From NCBI GenBank assembly GCA_963969365.1, contig OZ017757.1, positions 868,001-932,000 on the forward strand: a stretch of 64,000 bases of DNA. Direction: 5' to 3'. Under the pieces are notes generated by a model. The model was not told the origin of the DNA. It was given only the letters and a program-made list of their open reading frames with translations, and did no database searches. Position numbers and translations under genes: made by a program. Positions 54,101 to 62,792 of this stretch are shown here, in pieces (position 1 is the stretch's first letter; the number at the start of each line of letters is the position of its first letter). The stretch comes from Asterochloris sp. CNOR1. Taxonomy: Eukaryota; Chlorophyta; Trebouxiophyceae; Trebouxiales; Trebouxiaceae.

Positions 54101-55182
54101 CCACTCACGTACAAAGCGCACCACCCACAAGCGCTGCACTGCCTTAGCCTCTGCCAAGTGCGTCTCGGCATGTCAGTCTGAAAGCCTTCCATGTGGCACG
54201 CTCCTGCGACATGTGCGTGGAGGCACTCCGCAACTGATAGTCAACTTACCGCTGTTGCAGTGGTGGCAGCGAGCATGATGTTGACTTGTGACCTTCTGCA
54301 GATGTGCTGAGGTTCTGCACACCCTTGAGCATTGCTGCAGCACTCGAGTTGCAGCAGCTGTCCTGCAACTCAACACTGCCGGGCTTCAGGCTTGCTCTGC
54401 AGCACCTGCCCCACAGATGGGCCAAGCCTCCGCCATGGCTCCCTGCCATGCAGATGTGCTGAATTGGCAGTGCCCCTTTGTCTGCAATCACCCAAGCACT
54501 TCTGCCCTACACGTGCTGAGGTTTTGCAAGGAGATTTTGACTGCCTGACTCCTGCAGATGTGCTGAGCATCAGCGAGCTCATTGCCACTATCTGCTCTGC
54601 CCTGCGACGGTGCTCACTACCCGGTGCCTGCTCTACAGATGTATTCAGATTCTGCAAGGAGATTGTGGCCACCTGCGACAAATTTCTGGACCTGTACGCA
54701 GCAGACTTGGCGGAGGCTGAAGCAGCTGTTCAGTTTGAGGAGCAGCAGGTTGCGCAGCAGATTATGCAACTCCCAGGGCAGCCTTCAGGTCATACAAGAA
54801 CCACTGTTGATTGACTCCTCGCTCTGGTCAGGGTGATGGGCAGCCTCCAATCAGAATTGCAATGTCCAGCATGGTTGCTTTGCTTTGCATGCTGCTTTTG
54901 GTGGAAGCGCGCATAGAACAGCCTTGTTGCTCTTTTGAGTACTTTGTCGATGTTCTGGGTGCAGGTATGGTAGTGCTGGGCATGTGTAAAGGACGAGTGT
55001 ATCTGAATGCAGGCGAGGTATGGGTGCAGTGCGACAGATGCCGCAAGTGGCGTCTTGTGACCCCAGCTGTGTACGCGCAAGCAGAACATTTTGACAAGTG
55101 GTATTGTGAGATGAATCCTGACAGGGAAAACCCAACATGTGAGGAGCCTGAAGACAAGGACCCTGCAGCTCAGCCCATTTGA
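33184..55182 (+). CDS. TAF1: TFIID subunit TAF1 with C-terminal CW finger
   Basis: Largest TFIID subunit; scaffold for RNA polymerase II initiation. There are 36 exons, 6108 coding bases, 2035 residues. Exons: 33184-33258, 33406-33462, 33542-33720, 34038-34149, 34516-35077, 35956-36214, 36557-36765, 37108-37230, 37473-37564, 37928-38134, 39228-39474, 39768-39892, 40257-40388, 40723-40854, 41103-41187, 41607-41681, 42133-42418, 43289-43496, 44038-44146, 44450-44589, 45053-45247, 45588-45685, 46251-46434, 47012-47137, 47569-47601, 47673-47942, 48800-49093, 50158-50412, 51111-51300, 51695-51891, 52438-52488, 52753-53037, 53530-53616, 53865-53973, 54639-54788, 55013-55182. Every junction is in phase. 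Domains in order: acidic N-terminus (ALLFGDVDE; EDAIDFEDFDE), the DUF3591 core, a CCHC zinc knuckle, one bromodomain, then a CW zinc finger. Intron 18 has a GC donor (AAG/GCAAGC). Exon 25 may be a duplicated cassette. The first exons and exon 31 are the least certain. Confidence 0.9.
35043..35610 (+). repeat. Higher-order tandem array in TAF1 intron 5
   Basis: The end of TAF1 exon 5 with its donor (ctggcagggctgcagtgg...gcgctg/gtgag) is repeated as a two-part unit of about 178 bp. The A part recurs near 35219 (ctggcagggctgctttgg, again followed by gtgagc) and 35400. The B part (ggcagggctgcagcagagg gtgcatg) recurs near 35131, 35308 and 35497. A short remnant is at about 35591. The copies diverge stepwise and the real splice uses the first donor. 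Confidence 0.75.
35879..35905 (+). repeat. Decayed copy of TAF1 exon-6 start
   Basis: gaaggcatcattgctggtgc at 35879 mirrors gacggcatccatgctggcac at the start of exon 6 (35956), 77 bases upstream within the intron. Confidence 0.5.
37473..46434 (+). other. TAF1: TAF1 DUF3591 core (exons 9-23)
   Basis: This is the conserved centre of TAF1 (about residues 530-1297), which in other eukaryotes packs with TAF7 and contacts promoter DNA. Landmarks in order: HPQMLRWHDD; WLDNVVWEE and LLLDMNDQGLTFEML; ARYNMSKDPYYFPKD; FHRPRSAF; LTAMNGHILLLEFMEERP; GMGVRLTTWYRR; MPGQHLLSVDASMFRA; PTDFLLVRRATGEM; VGQQVPHMRVPEPGS; MITPDQWCAYWSMLAG; LYQTTPWAISKSYISY; ALEMFGPGDPTGRGLAYSF; LTGTNADLRAL; ARWDKIALIRRLATEG. The order matches plant TAF1 closely. 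Confidence 0.9.
46893..46955 (+). repeat. Decayed copy of TAF1 exon-24 start
   Basis: gcagcttgcagcgctgagaa, then ctgtcatgcctcccatctttgagg, parallels the exon-24 acceptor and start (47009 onward: gcagcttgcaacactgaaag, then gtgtcacgcctcctaacattg). It lies about 110 bp upstream in the intron. Confidence 0.6.
50389..51150 (+). other. TAF1: TAF1 zinc knuckle split by an intron
   Basis: Exon 28 ends in TCRDCGQ and exon 29 begins AGHISKLNRKC. Spliced, this gives a CCHC knuckle (C-x2-C-x4-H-x6-C) at about residues 1618-1635, as expected in the TAF1 C-terminal half. It follows a Lys/Gly/Ser-rich basic stretch (about 1555-1610). Confidence 0.85.
53960..54150 (+). repeat. Three copies of the TAF1 exon-34 end and donor
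   Basis: gcccacccaGGTACAGAGCA (the real donor, 53974), gttcactcaGGTACAGGGCA (near 54040) and gcccactcaCGTACAAAGCG (near 54108) recur about 68 bp apart. The third has lost AGGT. They suggest serial duplication of a splice-donor segment. Confidence 0.65.
54290..54680 (+). repeat. Serial copies of the TAF1 exon-35 start
   Basis: The real acceptor and exon start (acagATGTATTCAGATTCTG, 54635) has relatives at about 54298 (gcagatgtgctgaggttctg), 54451 (gcagatgtgctgaattggca), 54513 (cacgtgctgaggttttgcaa) and 54556 (gcagatgtgctgagcatcag). Most keep an AG acceptor. The exon at 54639 is the only one that continues the bromodomain. Confidence 0.7.
55013..55182 (+). other. TAF1: CW-type zinc finger exon fused to TAF1
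   Basis: The terminal exon encodes GEVWVQCDRCRKWRLV, then FDKWYCEMNPDRENPTCEEP. This has the two tryptophans and four cysteines of a CW domain, a fold that in other proteins reads methylated H3K4. It joins the bromodomain exon in phase (CCT TCA G / GC GAG GTA). If intron 54789-55012 is retained, translation stops at 54814 with a short tail (PSGHTRTTVD) and no CW. The intron's donor (CAG/gtcata) is weak, so the junction needs transcript proof. A separate small CW gene is possible but has no good start. Confidence 0.72.
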
Positions 55183-56019
55183 AGCCATTTGATTCCATTT
55201 ACTTCCCATCTTGTTCAAGCCCCACGTTATGCAGTCTCCCTGCCTCCCCCGACTTGATATGTGTCAAGTATCCATCTGTATGCTTGTGTTTCATTGCATT
55301 AACATCCCTCTAAGAGTCTTTGCTCTTCATTGCCTTTTAGTGAGTCGGATAGGGACTGTATTCAGATTTAAGGGGTCCCTGACCCCTGCCTGTATGTCAA
55401 GGCCAGCTCCACATGAGTTGAACTTGACATAGCATTACACTCTTTTGTGTGGCATATGTGCGGCGCTAGGCCAGGGTGTAGGGTCGTTGCCGCTGCTGCT
55501 GCAGAACATGGGGCAAGGGACCCTCTGCCAGAGCACCAGATGTGCCCCTGGCAGACAGTCAGGGGGTTCTCAAGTCAAGATGTTGGGATGTGCCAGCATC
55601 CTCAAGACCAGGTCTACCCCAGCCAACTGTGGCAGGAAGGGTTCCACAACTATGATTGTCAGCATGCAGCAGTAAGGTTGCTGACCCAGGTGCTGACCCT
55701 TGGCAATGACACTGATGATGTCTCAGGTCTGCTTGAGCAATGGACATCTCTGTCTAGACCTGCCTGTCTCTCTCTTCTCCATGTGGCCTACCCCGGCAAT
55801 GTTGAGCCTCAGACATGGCAATGCGGGCAGCTGTGCAGTGCCGTCCACCACCACAGGCCGGTGATGGTGGACCAGCCGCCTCCCAGCGAAGCGCTCCTGG
55901 GGGCTGCGACAGTCTGTGATGTGTGGAGTTTGAGGCGCAGCTCTTGTAGGCCTATGATACAACTGCTGCACCCGGTGGGCCAGCCTGTGAGAGAGGCCGC
56001 ATCAGCACCTTGCCCTCAG
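55183..56019. other. Region downstream of TAF1
   Basis: This should contain the TAF1 3' untranslated region. A 250-codon open frame (55447-56199, plus) crosses it, but it has no recognisable motif and overlaps the inverted zinc-ribbon relic, so it is treated as chance. No TGTAA was seen on the plus strand close to the TAF1 stop. Confidence 0.35.
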
Positions 56020-56715
56020 ATTTTGGCCTGCTGTGCTGCAGAGGACTTGCAGGCAGGGCGCAGCAGAATGGGAAGCCTGGATTCTGCCCAAAGCAAACAT
56101 ATGTGCATGCATGCGGAGCTGCTTGCCATGTGTGGTACCAGCCGAGTGGGCATTCCCTCTGTCTCTTTCAGTGCAGCGTTTGGCCTAAGCCAGATGTGAC
56201 ACTCTCTGGCAGCCAGCCCTCCCGCAGGTTTGCGTCCCATTCCCACTCCTTTAGGCGATGTTGCTACACTCTTGCAAGCCGTTCCTGCTCATACTGGCCG
56301 CGGACATGCTGCCCTGCTGTTGCTGCACGCTGTCACAGGCTACGGCATACTGCTGCTGCTGGCAGCCCAGTCCCACTCCTGTGCACAATCTGCGCAAAGG
56401 CGGGGATTGTGTTCCAGATCATTGCAGGCGCATGCTTGTCTGCCATTGACATAGGGACCACTTCCCCATTGTCCAGCGCGAATGCATTTGCTGCCTGTCA
56501 CCTGTGTGGCTGACCTGAACTTGCACATGCCGCTGGTCCCTCAGACCCCTAGCGCTTTCAGGCATGCTGATGATGCTGCCCAGGTGGGCCACGGCATCAT
56601 GGCCCCACTCCTGTTGCAGGTGAGGCACAAGGCTGCTGATGTCTGGGACCTGGAGCCCAGCTTGGGAGCTGGTGTGCCTGCGATTCACTGGCTGACCAAC
56701 GCCTGGGAGCATGCA
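56020..56715 (-). pseudogene. Second decayed zinc-ribbon gene copy
   Basis: Minus-strand fragments match the intact gene at 10707-11612: DISSLVPHLQQEWGHDAVAHLGS, then in another frame RQACACNDLEHN...CAQEWDWAA, and further on LPESVTSG and ECPLGWYHTWQA. Frames shift repeatedly and stops interrupt, so the copy is dead. It lies between TAF1 and the unidentified gene, about 45 kb from the intact copy. Confidence 0.75.
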
Positions 56716-56825
56716 CAAATAGTTGTCTGTGGTTCCAGCTGGACATTAAAGCTGCCACACTGTTCATCCCATTAATGTCTGGCAATGTATAATGCCACTG
56801 AGACAGGAGGCAGGACTCATATGCT

Positions 56826-59800
56826 TCAAGGTCGAAGAGTTTGATTACTGGCAGCCTCATTAGAGGCGTCCCCTGGCGTCGCCTGAAGTGCGCCTGACTT
56901 CCGGTACACAAAGTCCATGAACGCCCCGAGAAACTCCTCCACGGGCTCCTTGGTGCGCTTGCGCTGCTGATACAGCCAGAAGCTCATGGCCACCAGCAGC
57001 CGCTCAAACTCGCTGCACGGCAGTTCACAAGTTTGAGCCTGCACACCAGATTGGCTTTGAGAATAATGATGTTTGAGCCTCCTTGGGGCGTTGCTTCTCC
57101 GCATCTGCTGTAGGCAGCGCAGGTGACCTCCTCAAGGCTGCCGCTGCTTTTGACAGGCGTTCACAACAGGCAGTACCAGCTTTGTTGCTGCAGGCAGGGC
57201 AGGCAAATGATTGTCAAGTGGGGCCAGGGTGGCCCTATGGCTACCCTGCGGACAGCTGCAGCAGCCTTTCTGTCAGTAGAACAGCAAGAGTCTCATGGCC
57301 ACCATGAGTTTTCTCGAAGTCTGCTACACGCAGTACAAATGACTGGCAGGAGTGTCAGGGCAGATGGAATAAACCTCTGGCTGCAGCATGGGACAGCAAC
57401 CCACCTGAGGTCCAGCCACACAAGGGGAGGCTGCAGGGTGTAGTCCTCACTGATCATACAGCTGTCACTACCAACATGCGCAGGGCCACTCACAAACCCA
57501 CAAGTAGTGAAGAGCATGAGAAGTAAGAAGGCCTATCGTCAGGCAGCAGTCAGGCAAGCAGCCCTCTGGTGGGTGCAGGCGTCCCTAATGCCAGGCACAA
57601 TGCAGCAAAGTGCAGCCTCTGTGAACCTTGAACAGAACTGTGGCCAGGCCCTGCATGGCCCTCATTCATCATCAAGGTGGTGTGTCCGCTCACTTGTAGT
57701 CCAGCCACAGCGGGTGGGGCTGTAGGGTGAAGTCCTCCACGTGGGGTGCCTGCTGCTTGGCGAATAGGACCATCACTGCCAGGTCGGGGAGGTTGAACTC
57801 CTTGTTCAGCAGGCGCCACCGGACCAGGTGCATGCACAGATGCTTCAGGTCCACATGCACCTGCAGGCGAGGGCACAGGGCTTTAGGTCAGGTCTCACAG
57901 TAGGGCAGTGCCGCCTGCAGAAACTGCAAGTACAGCAGGCAATCTAGGCCGGGTGCTTGCAAAGGTGCTCCAGGTCCCTGTGCACCTGCAAAGGAAGACA
58001 GCAACAGTCATGTGCAGGACTCATGTGCAACAGTCATGTACACCTGCAAAGGAAGACAGCAACAGTCATGTGCAGGACTCATGTGCAACAGTCATGTACA
58101 CCTGCAAAGGAAGACAGCAACAGTCATCAGCCTGACAGGCGGTGCACGCCCAGGAGCGTTAGGTCACACTGAGCTGGACGCGCAGCCTTCATGAGTTGCC
58201 ATTGCACTGCAAAGCCCACCCAGGGCTGCCAGCAGGCGCTCAGCAGTGACCGCACAGCTGCAGCATGACAGACTGGCAGCGCCACAATCATCAGACTGCT
58301 ATGCTGGAGCTGCAGCCATTCACATGGCTGCAGCGGTGTCCGTGCTTGACCTCACTGTGTTTGCCCTGAGGCGTTTCAGCTGGCAGCTGTTGAGGGTCTG
58401 CTCTGTCAGCCGCCGCCCCTTCTGCAGCAGCAGCTGAGACCCTGTCGTCAACCCAGGGTGCAGCCTCTCCACCTGCATGCCAAGAGCAGCATCAGCGCTG
58501 CCTGAGGTGCCCTGCTGGCCCGTAGGGCTGTGCCTGTCACCATCACACATGCATCTCTTTTGGCAAAGCGTGAGCTGAAGGGGCATGCATGATCACGCAA
58601 ATGATTCCTGCTGGCCCGTAGGGCTGTGCCTGTCACCATCACACATGCATCTCTTTTGGCAAAGCGTGAGCTGAAGGGGCATGCATGATCACGCAAATGA
58701 TTCCTGCTGGCCCGTAGGGCTGTGCCTGTCACCATCACACATGCATCTCTTTTGGCAAAGCGTGAGCTGAAGGGGCATGCATGATCACGCAAATGATTCC
58801 CTTGCAGCATGCTCACCCGCTTGCTGATATCTGGGAACACATTGACCTGCAGGTTGGTGCGAATGAGAGTCTCCACCTTACTGCTGAGCTGCGTGAACTG
58901 GGCCGTGTTGGGCCCAGATCCCACAGCTGCCGCTGCCTTCCCATACGCCACATGCACCAGACCTTCAGCAGCAAACACGGATGGCCATCAGCATGGCTGT
59001 AAAGAGCAGCACAGAGACCGGCTGCACCATGCAGTGCACCAACGATGAGAGACCTCACGCCTGCTGACTTGTGCTTTGGTGTTGCACCTACCTGACAGCA
59101 GAAACTGTGGCAGAACAGGCAAAGCATGAGGCCTGTAAGAGAAGTAGTGGCATGGCTGCTGTGCCTCTTTGTGATGGCTGACTGCTGCAGCCTCCAGTTT
59201 GCAAAGCTGCAGAGCTGATGTCTGGCAGTGAGGGACTGCACTGCGGCGGCTGCAAGCAGGGATGGGGAAGGTAGCAGCCCCAAGACAGTGTGCTGCTGCT
59301 GACCTCTGTGGGGTCGGCATGGAGGGGCTGCGCGTCCTAAGCTGGATGCTGACTTGTCAACCACGCAGGAATGATTTGCAGGGGGACATCTGCCAGCAAG
59401 CCAGCAGATGACCCGGACAAGGAGCCGACCTGTGTCAGCCATATGCAGGCTAGGAAGCCCTGTGTCAATGGCCCACCTGCCAGGAAGCCGGCAAAAGTGA
59501 CACTGGCTGCGCCTGCCAGCTGCTCGCCCATGCCCAGAAGGGGGCCCTGTTGTTTCTGCAGCCAAGCAGGCTGGCATCAATTCGATGCCAACACTGTCAC
59601 ATATCTGCCTGCTAGCTGGCCCATGCCTGGAAGTGGTCTCTGCACTGAGGCAGGCAGGCACCAGGGTGTCTGCCATGTCACGCAGCTGCGCCTTCCAGCT
59701 CTCCCATGCCCAAGAGAAGTTTGTGCAGTCAGGCAGGCATACAGAGATTTCTCCTGAGCTGTGATTGCAGACTGCTGAGACCTGCAGCAGCACAGCTCAG

Positions 59801-62606
59801 TTCCTTACACAGCGCACAGTGAGACCAAGCACTTGCTTGTCACTTGTGCATGGTCACAGTGCAAACACCTTCTCAGAGCAGGCAAAGGTGCTGGCATGCC
59901 TGACACAGATCTGTGGAGCCATGCAAGGCAGGCATCAGGTGCGCCATCACAGCTGTGCCTGCAAGGCGCAGGAGCTCATCGTGAGGGGCTCACCTTGAGG
60001 GTCAGCCATAGCAAAGAATAGTGTCAAGCATAGCTTAGCCATGTGTATGCAACACCTCAGCTGATGTTGCTGCACCTGGCAGCCAACCAAAAATTCCTGT
60101 TTATTCATTTTACAAGCCATCCCTTTTTTTGTGGCATCCTTGCCCCATACACCAATGCCTTGAGCATGGCTGCCAGCTGTCCACTGGTCTCCCCTGCCAC
60201 AACTTACCCTACACAGGGCTGCCATGTTGTTGAAGATGTCGTCCACTTTGTCGCTGCTGTAGCTGGGCGACATAAGTTTGGCGGTGGCCATGACCTGCCT
60301 GAACTGGGTTACGTTCATGCGAGCCACTTGCTCATAGGTCACATCACCCTGCACATGGCAGAGCAGCAGCTGCTCAGGCAGTGTGGCTGCCACAGCTGTA
60401 GCAGCAATTGTTGGGCTGCACTCCACAGCAGAGATTGTGGGTGTTTTGCAAGAGGCCATGCCTACAGATGCAAGCGGTGTGATGACACCCTGTACAGGCT
60501 GCAACGGCTGCTTGGCGAGTTAACAAGGCTGACCTTCCTGCAGCAGCTCTGGTAATTCTGAAGAGGGCAGCCATAGGGGGACATAGGTTGCACAGGCAAC
60601 AGCAACTGTTCAGTATCTTTTGCGCACACAGAGGCATCCATGTGCGCTTGAACAGAGCAGCAGAGGCCTGATGCACTTTTGCAACATCCTGAAAGCAAAC
60701 AGCAATGTGGCACATGACACGATGCGGGGGAGACTTTGGGACCGGAGGAAGTGCAGTCATTATTGCAACCATGAGGTCAACCTACGTATGAAACACGCAA
60801 AGGCAGTGCACCACTGACTGGCACATCAGTCACCTGAAGCTGGAAGACAGTAAAGACAGCCTGCAGGGCGCCACCCCACTGCATCAACACGTCCTACAGA
60901 CAGACAGGAGGCCAGCATCAGCACAGCAGAGCAAGGCCAAAATAAGCGGGTCCCCTTGAACAATAAAGCGGGCTAAGGCAGACACCCGGCTGCAAGCTGG
61001 GCAGCCAACTAAGCGGACATGCGCTGCCAGCTCTGGCAGCATGCCATGCTCGGAAGGGAGGCTACCGCAGCCACGCTGCTTGCGCCTGCAAATGGGTGAC
61101 AAAGTCTCCTCTCTGCAGGCGTGCAAAGCAGCCTTGGACCCCACCAAGCTGACACATGCAACCCAACAGCCAGAGCGCTTAGAGAAGACTTTCTCACAGC
61201 AATGGCATCTACTGATGGGTCTGCCACTGAAGACTGAATGTTGCCTTGCTCCATGCACAACCGTGCTGTAGGGATCGTCCAGATCCCCGCTGCACTGACT
61301 TCTTCACACTGCTGTTGCCAGAAAAGCGCTGGCCCAGCACAGCCCTGGTTGATGGCCATTTTGCAATTGCTGATGGCCCCCACTGGGAGTGCTATGGCTG
61401 ACGCTGTTCTCAAGGGGGCAGTTCTCAAGGGGGCAGCCTGTCACCTTGGTGGCCTGCAGGTCCTGGTGTAGGAACTCTGGGTCCTTGAGCAGCAGGGCTG
61501 GCTGCACAAGCTTGTCCAGGCCCCAAGCTGCCATGTTCATGTCGCGTAGCCACTGGTCATGAGGGGGCAGGACCTCTCCGCTGTCCCCCCACTGGAAGGG
61601 AGGCGTGGACGGGCGCCCATCCCACCTGCCACAGCAGTTGCACACAACGTCAGCTGGAGCTGGCTGGGCGTGGAGGTGGCTGGGCATGGAGGTGGCTGAG
61701 CTGCATATTGAGGACAGCAGGACCCTTGCTGTTGCTCCTGACACATTGGGGCCGACACTGTCAGCTGAGCAGGCTGCCATGCTCATGGCGTGCAGCCACC
61801 AGTGGTGGGTTTGTAGACCCTCCCGCTGTTCCCCACTGAAAGGCAAGCTGAACCCCCCGCTAGAGGCAAACATGGCTGAACACCCCTTCCACCTGCCACA
61901 GCAGGCGCACACACTGTTGGCTGAATGAGGATGGCGTGGCTGAAGCAATGGCCCTCGTGCGGGCAACTAGAGTCTCACCTCCTGAAGGCCAGTCAGCGCT
62001 CCAAACAACGCAGCAGTCTTAAGCTGACCTGCCTGACAGCAGGCGCCTCACATGGCAGCACAGGGCTGAACACCTACCACATGTCCCACACATCAGCCAG
62101 CCACAGAGCAGCAGCTGGTGCCTCACTGCCTGCACTGCCAGACCACAAAGGGACATTGCCTCGCCTGGCAGCAAAGGGCTTGGGGCCTGCAGAGTACTCG
62201 ACATGCAGCTCATCGCCGTCCTTGAACATCTCATTCAGGACAATGTCCACATCCAGCACGTGGCCATCTGACGTCATCACAGACTGCGGCACATAGCAGT
62301 CGACTGCCTCGCCCCTGCACAGTGGCCTGAGGGCTGGAGCAGCAGCATTTCCAAGTAGGCAGCTGCAGGAGGCAAGCACAGTCTGCAATTGCTGGCCAGC
62401 CTCAGCACTGCAGGACAGACTTGCAGTAACAGGGCGATTGCCAGGGCTTGTTGCCATGCGAATCGCTACCTAGCATGCGCCAGCCGTGCACATGCGGCGT
62501 AGCCTATCCACTGGAGGATCTGCGTGCCTGGCCCGCACTGCAGCTGAATGCTCTGCTCCTTGTCCAAGCCTGCGCCATATGGAGCAAGGTGAACCTTGAC
62601 CTTCAT
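56826..62606 (-). CDS. Unidentified 11-exon gene, possible EF-hand-like module
   Basis: Family not recognised. Minus-strand exons are 62606-62470, 62314-62078, 61625-61445, 60893-60834, one starting near 60690 (end uncertain), 60348-60208, 60069-59994, 58962-58817, 58472-58356, 57860-57694 and 57012-56826, giving about 490 residues. All other junctions agree in phase. The N-terminus (MKVKVHLAPYGAGL, then QSIQLQCGPGTQILQW) and exon 2 (VDCYVPQSVMTSDGHVLDVD, FKDGDELHVEY) look like a compact beta-rich, perhaps ubiquitin-like, domain. Exon 3 has PPHDQWLRDMNMAAWGLDKL. Exons 6-8 (MNVTQFRQVMATAKLM, SSDKVDDIFNNMAALC, GLVHVAYGKAA) resemble the degenerate EF-hand arrangement seen in some axonemal proteins. 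The C-terminus is EFERLLVAMSFWLYQQRKR. Given the DNAL1 gene, a ciliary role is possible but speculative. Confidence 0.6.
57983..58127. repeat. 58-bp tandem repeat, 2.5 copies
   Basis: A 58-base unit beginning cacctgcaaaggaagacagc starts at 57983, 58041 and 58099; the last copy is partial. The copies are nearly identical, so the expansion is recent. It lies in the intron between exons 9 and 10 of the unidentified gene, and each unit has an inverse CTGCAGG-like splice-acceptor sequence. Confidence 0.9.
58511..58798. repeat. 96-bp tandem repeat, three near-perfect copies
   Basis: Units start at 58511, 58607 and 58703 (cctgctggcccgtagggctg). They appear identical over 96 bases. Because 96 is a multiple of three, the minus strand shows a spurious 32-residue peptide repeat. 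The array sits in the intron between exons 8 and 9 of the unidentified gene, directly beside the exon-8 donor at 58816. Confidence 0.92.
61406..61435. repeat. 15-bp tandem duplication beside an exon
   Basis: gttctcaagggggca occurs twice in direct tandem, just inside the intron after exon 3 of the unidentified gene. Confidence 0.85.
61660..61925 (-). repeat. Decayed copy of exon 3 of the unidentified gene
   Basis: Minus-strand sequence starting near 61910 (ctgtggcaggtggaaggggt) parallels the acceptor and start of the real exon 3 at 61625 (ctgtggcaggtgggatgggc). It continues with recognisable relatives of FQWGDSGEVLPPHDQWLRDMNMA (for example FSGEQREGLQTHHWWLHAMSMA). It is open in frame but poorly conserved, so it is read as a decaying duplicate, not a used exon. 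Confidence 0.7.
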
Positions 62607-62792
62607 GAAATTCCCCTGCCTCCAAGACCTCTGGCAGCTGCCTTCAGTGCATGAACTGCCCTGCTGCACGTTGCAGTCGAGCTCTCGATGTGCACATTAT
62701 CGCCGTCTGGCACTTCAGATGATGGGATGAGCTGATGGAATCCCAATCGAGGCTAAGTTTGACCAAATTCATAGAAGGCCAGTGGCACATTC
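62607..62792. promoter_or_regulatory. Divergent promoter, unidentified gene / F-box gene
   Basis: 186 bases lie between the start codons at 62606 (minus) and 62793 (plus). The interval must serve both genes. No core element was assigned. Confidence 0.35.

Larger units (their letters stand above)
52930..54788 (+). other. TAF1: TAF1 bromodomain (exons 32-35)
   Basis: A single bromodomain at about residues 1845-1960, predicted to bind acetyl-lysine. The helical start is KVLSGVLRQVKNN. The ZA loop is FVPPDKAICIANIQSK. Helix B is SKQEFQADFHQMLEVCRLYN, with the conserved Asn in LYN. The closing helix is FRFCKEIVATCDKFLDLY. Plant TAF1 also has one bromodomain; metazoan TAF1 has two. Confidence 0.8.

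Noticed and set aside
54811-55182. CW domain as a separate small gene with its own start
   Set aside because: The open frame begins without a clear promoter and encodes a long unconserved lead. The splice join to TAF1 exon 35 is exactly in phase and gives CW directly, so fusion is preferred, though not proven.
55447-56199. 250-codon plus-strand open frame downstream of TAF1
   Set aside because: It has no recognisable motif and no exon partners, and it runs antisense over a zinc-ribbon relic. It is probably a chance frame.
57983-58798. Possible CRISPR-like direct repeats
   Set aside because: Units are 58 and 96 bases with no unique spacers, in a eukaryotic intron; they are ordinary tandem repeats.
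58448-58978. Minus-strand frame with a 32-residue triple repeat
   Set aside because: The repeat is an artefact of the 96-bp intron array. Exons 8 and 9 on either side join in phase without it.
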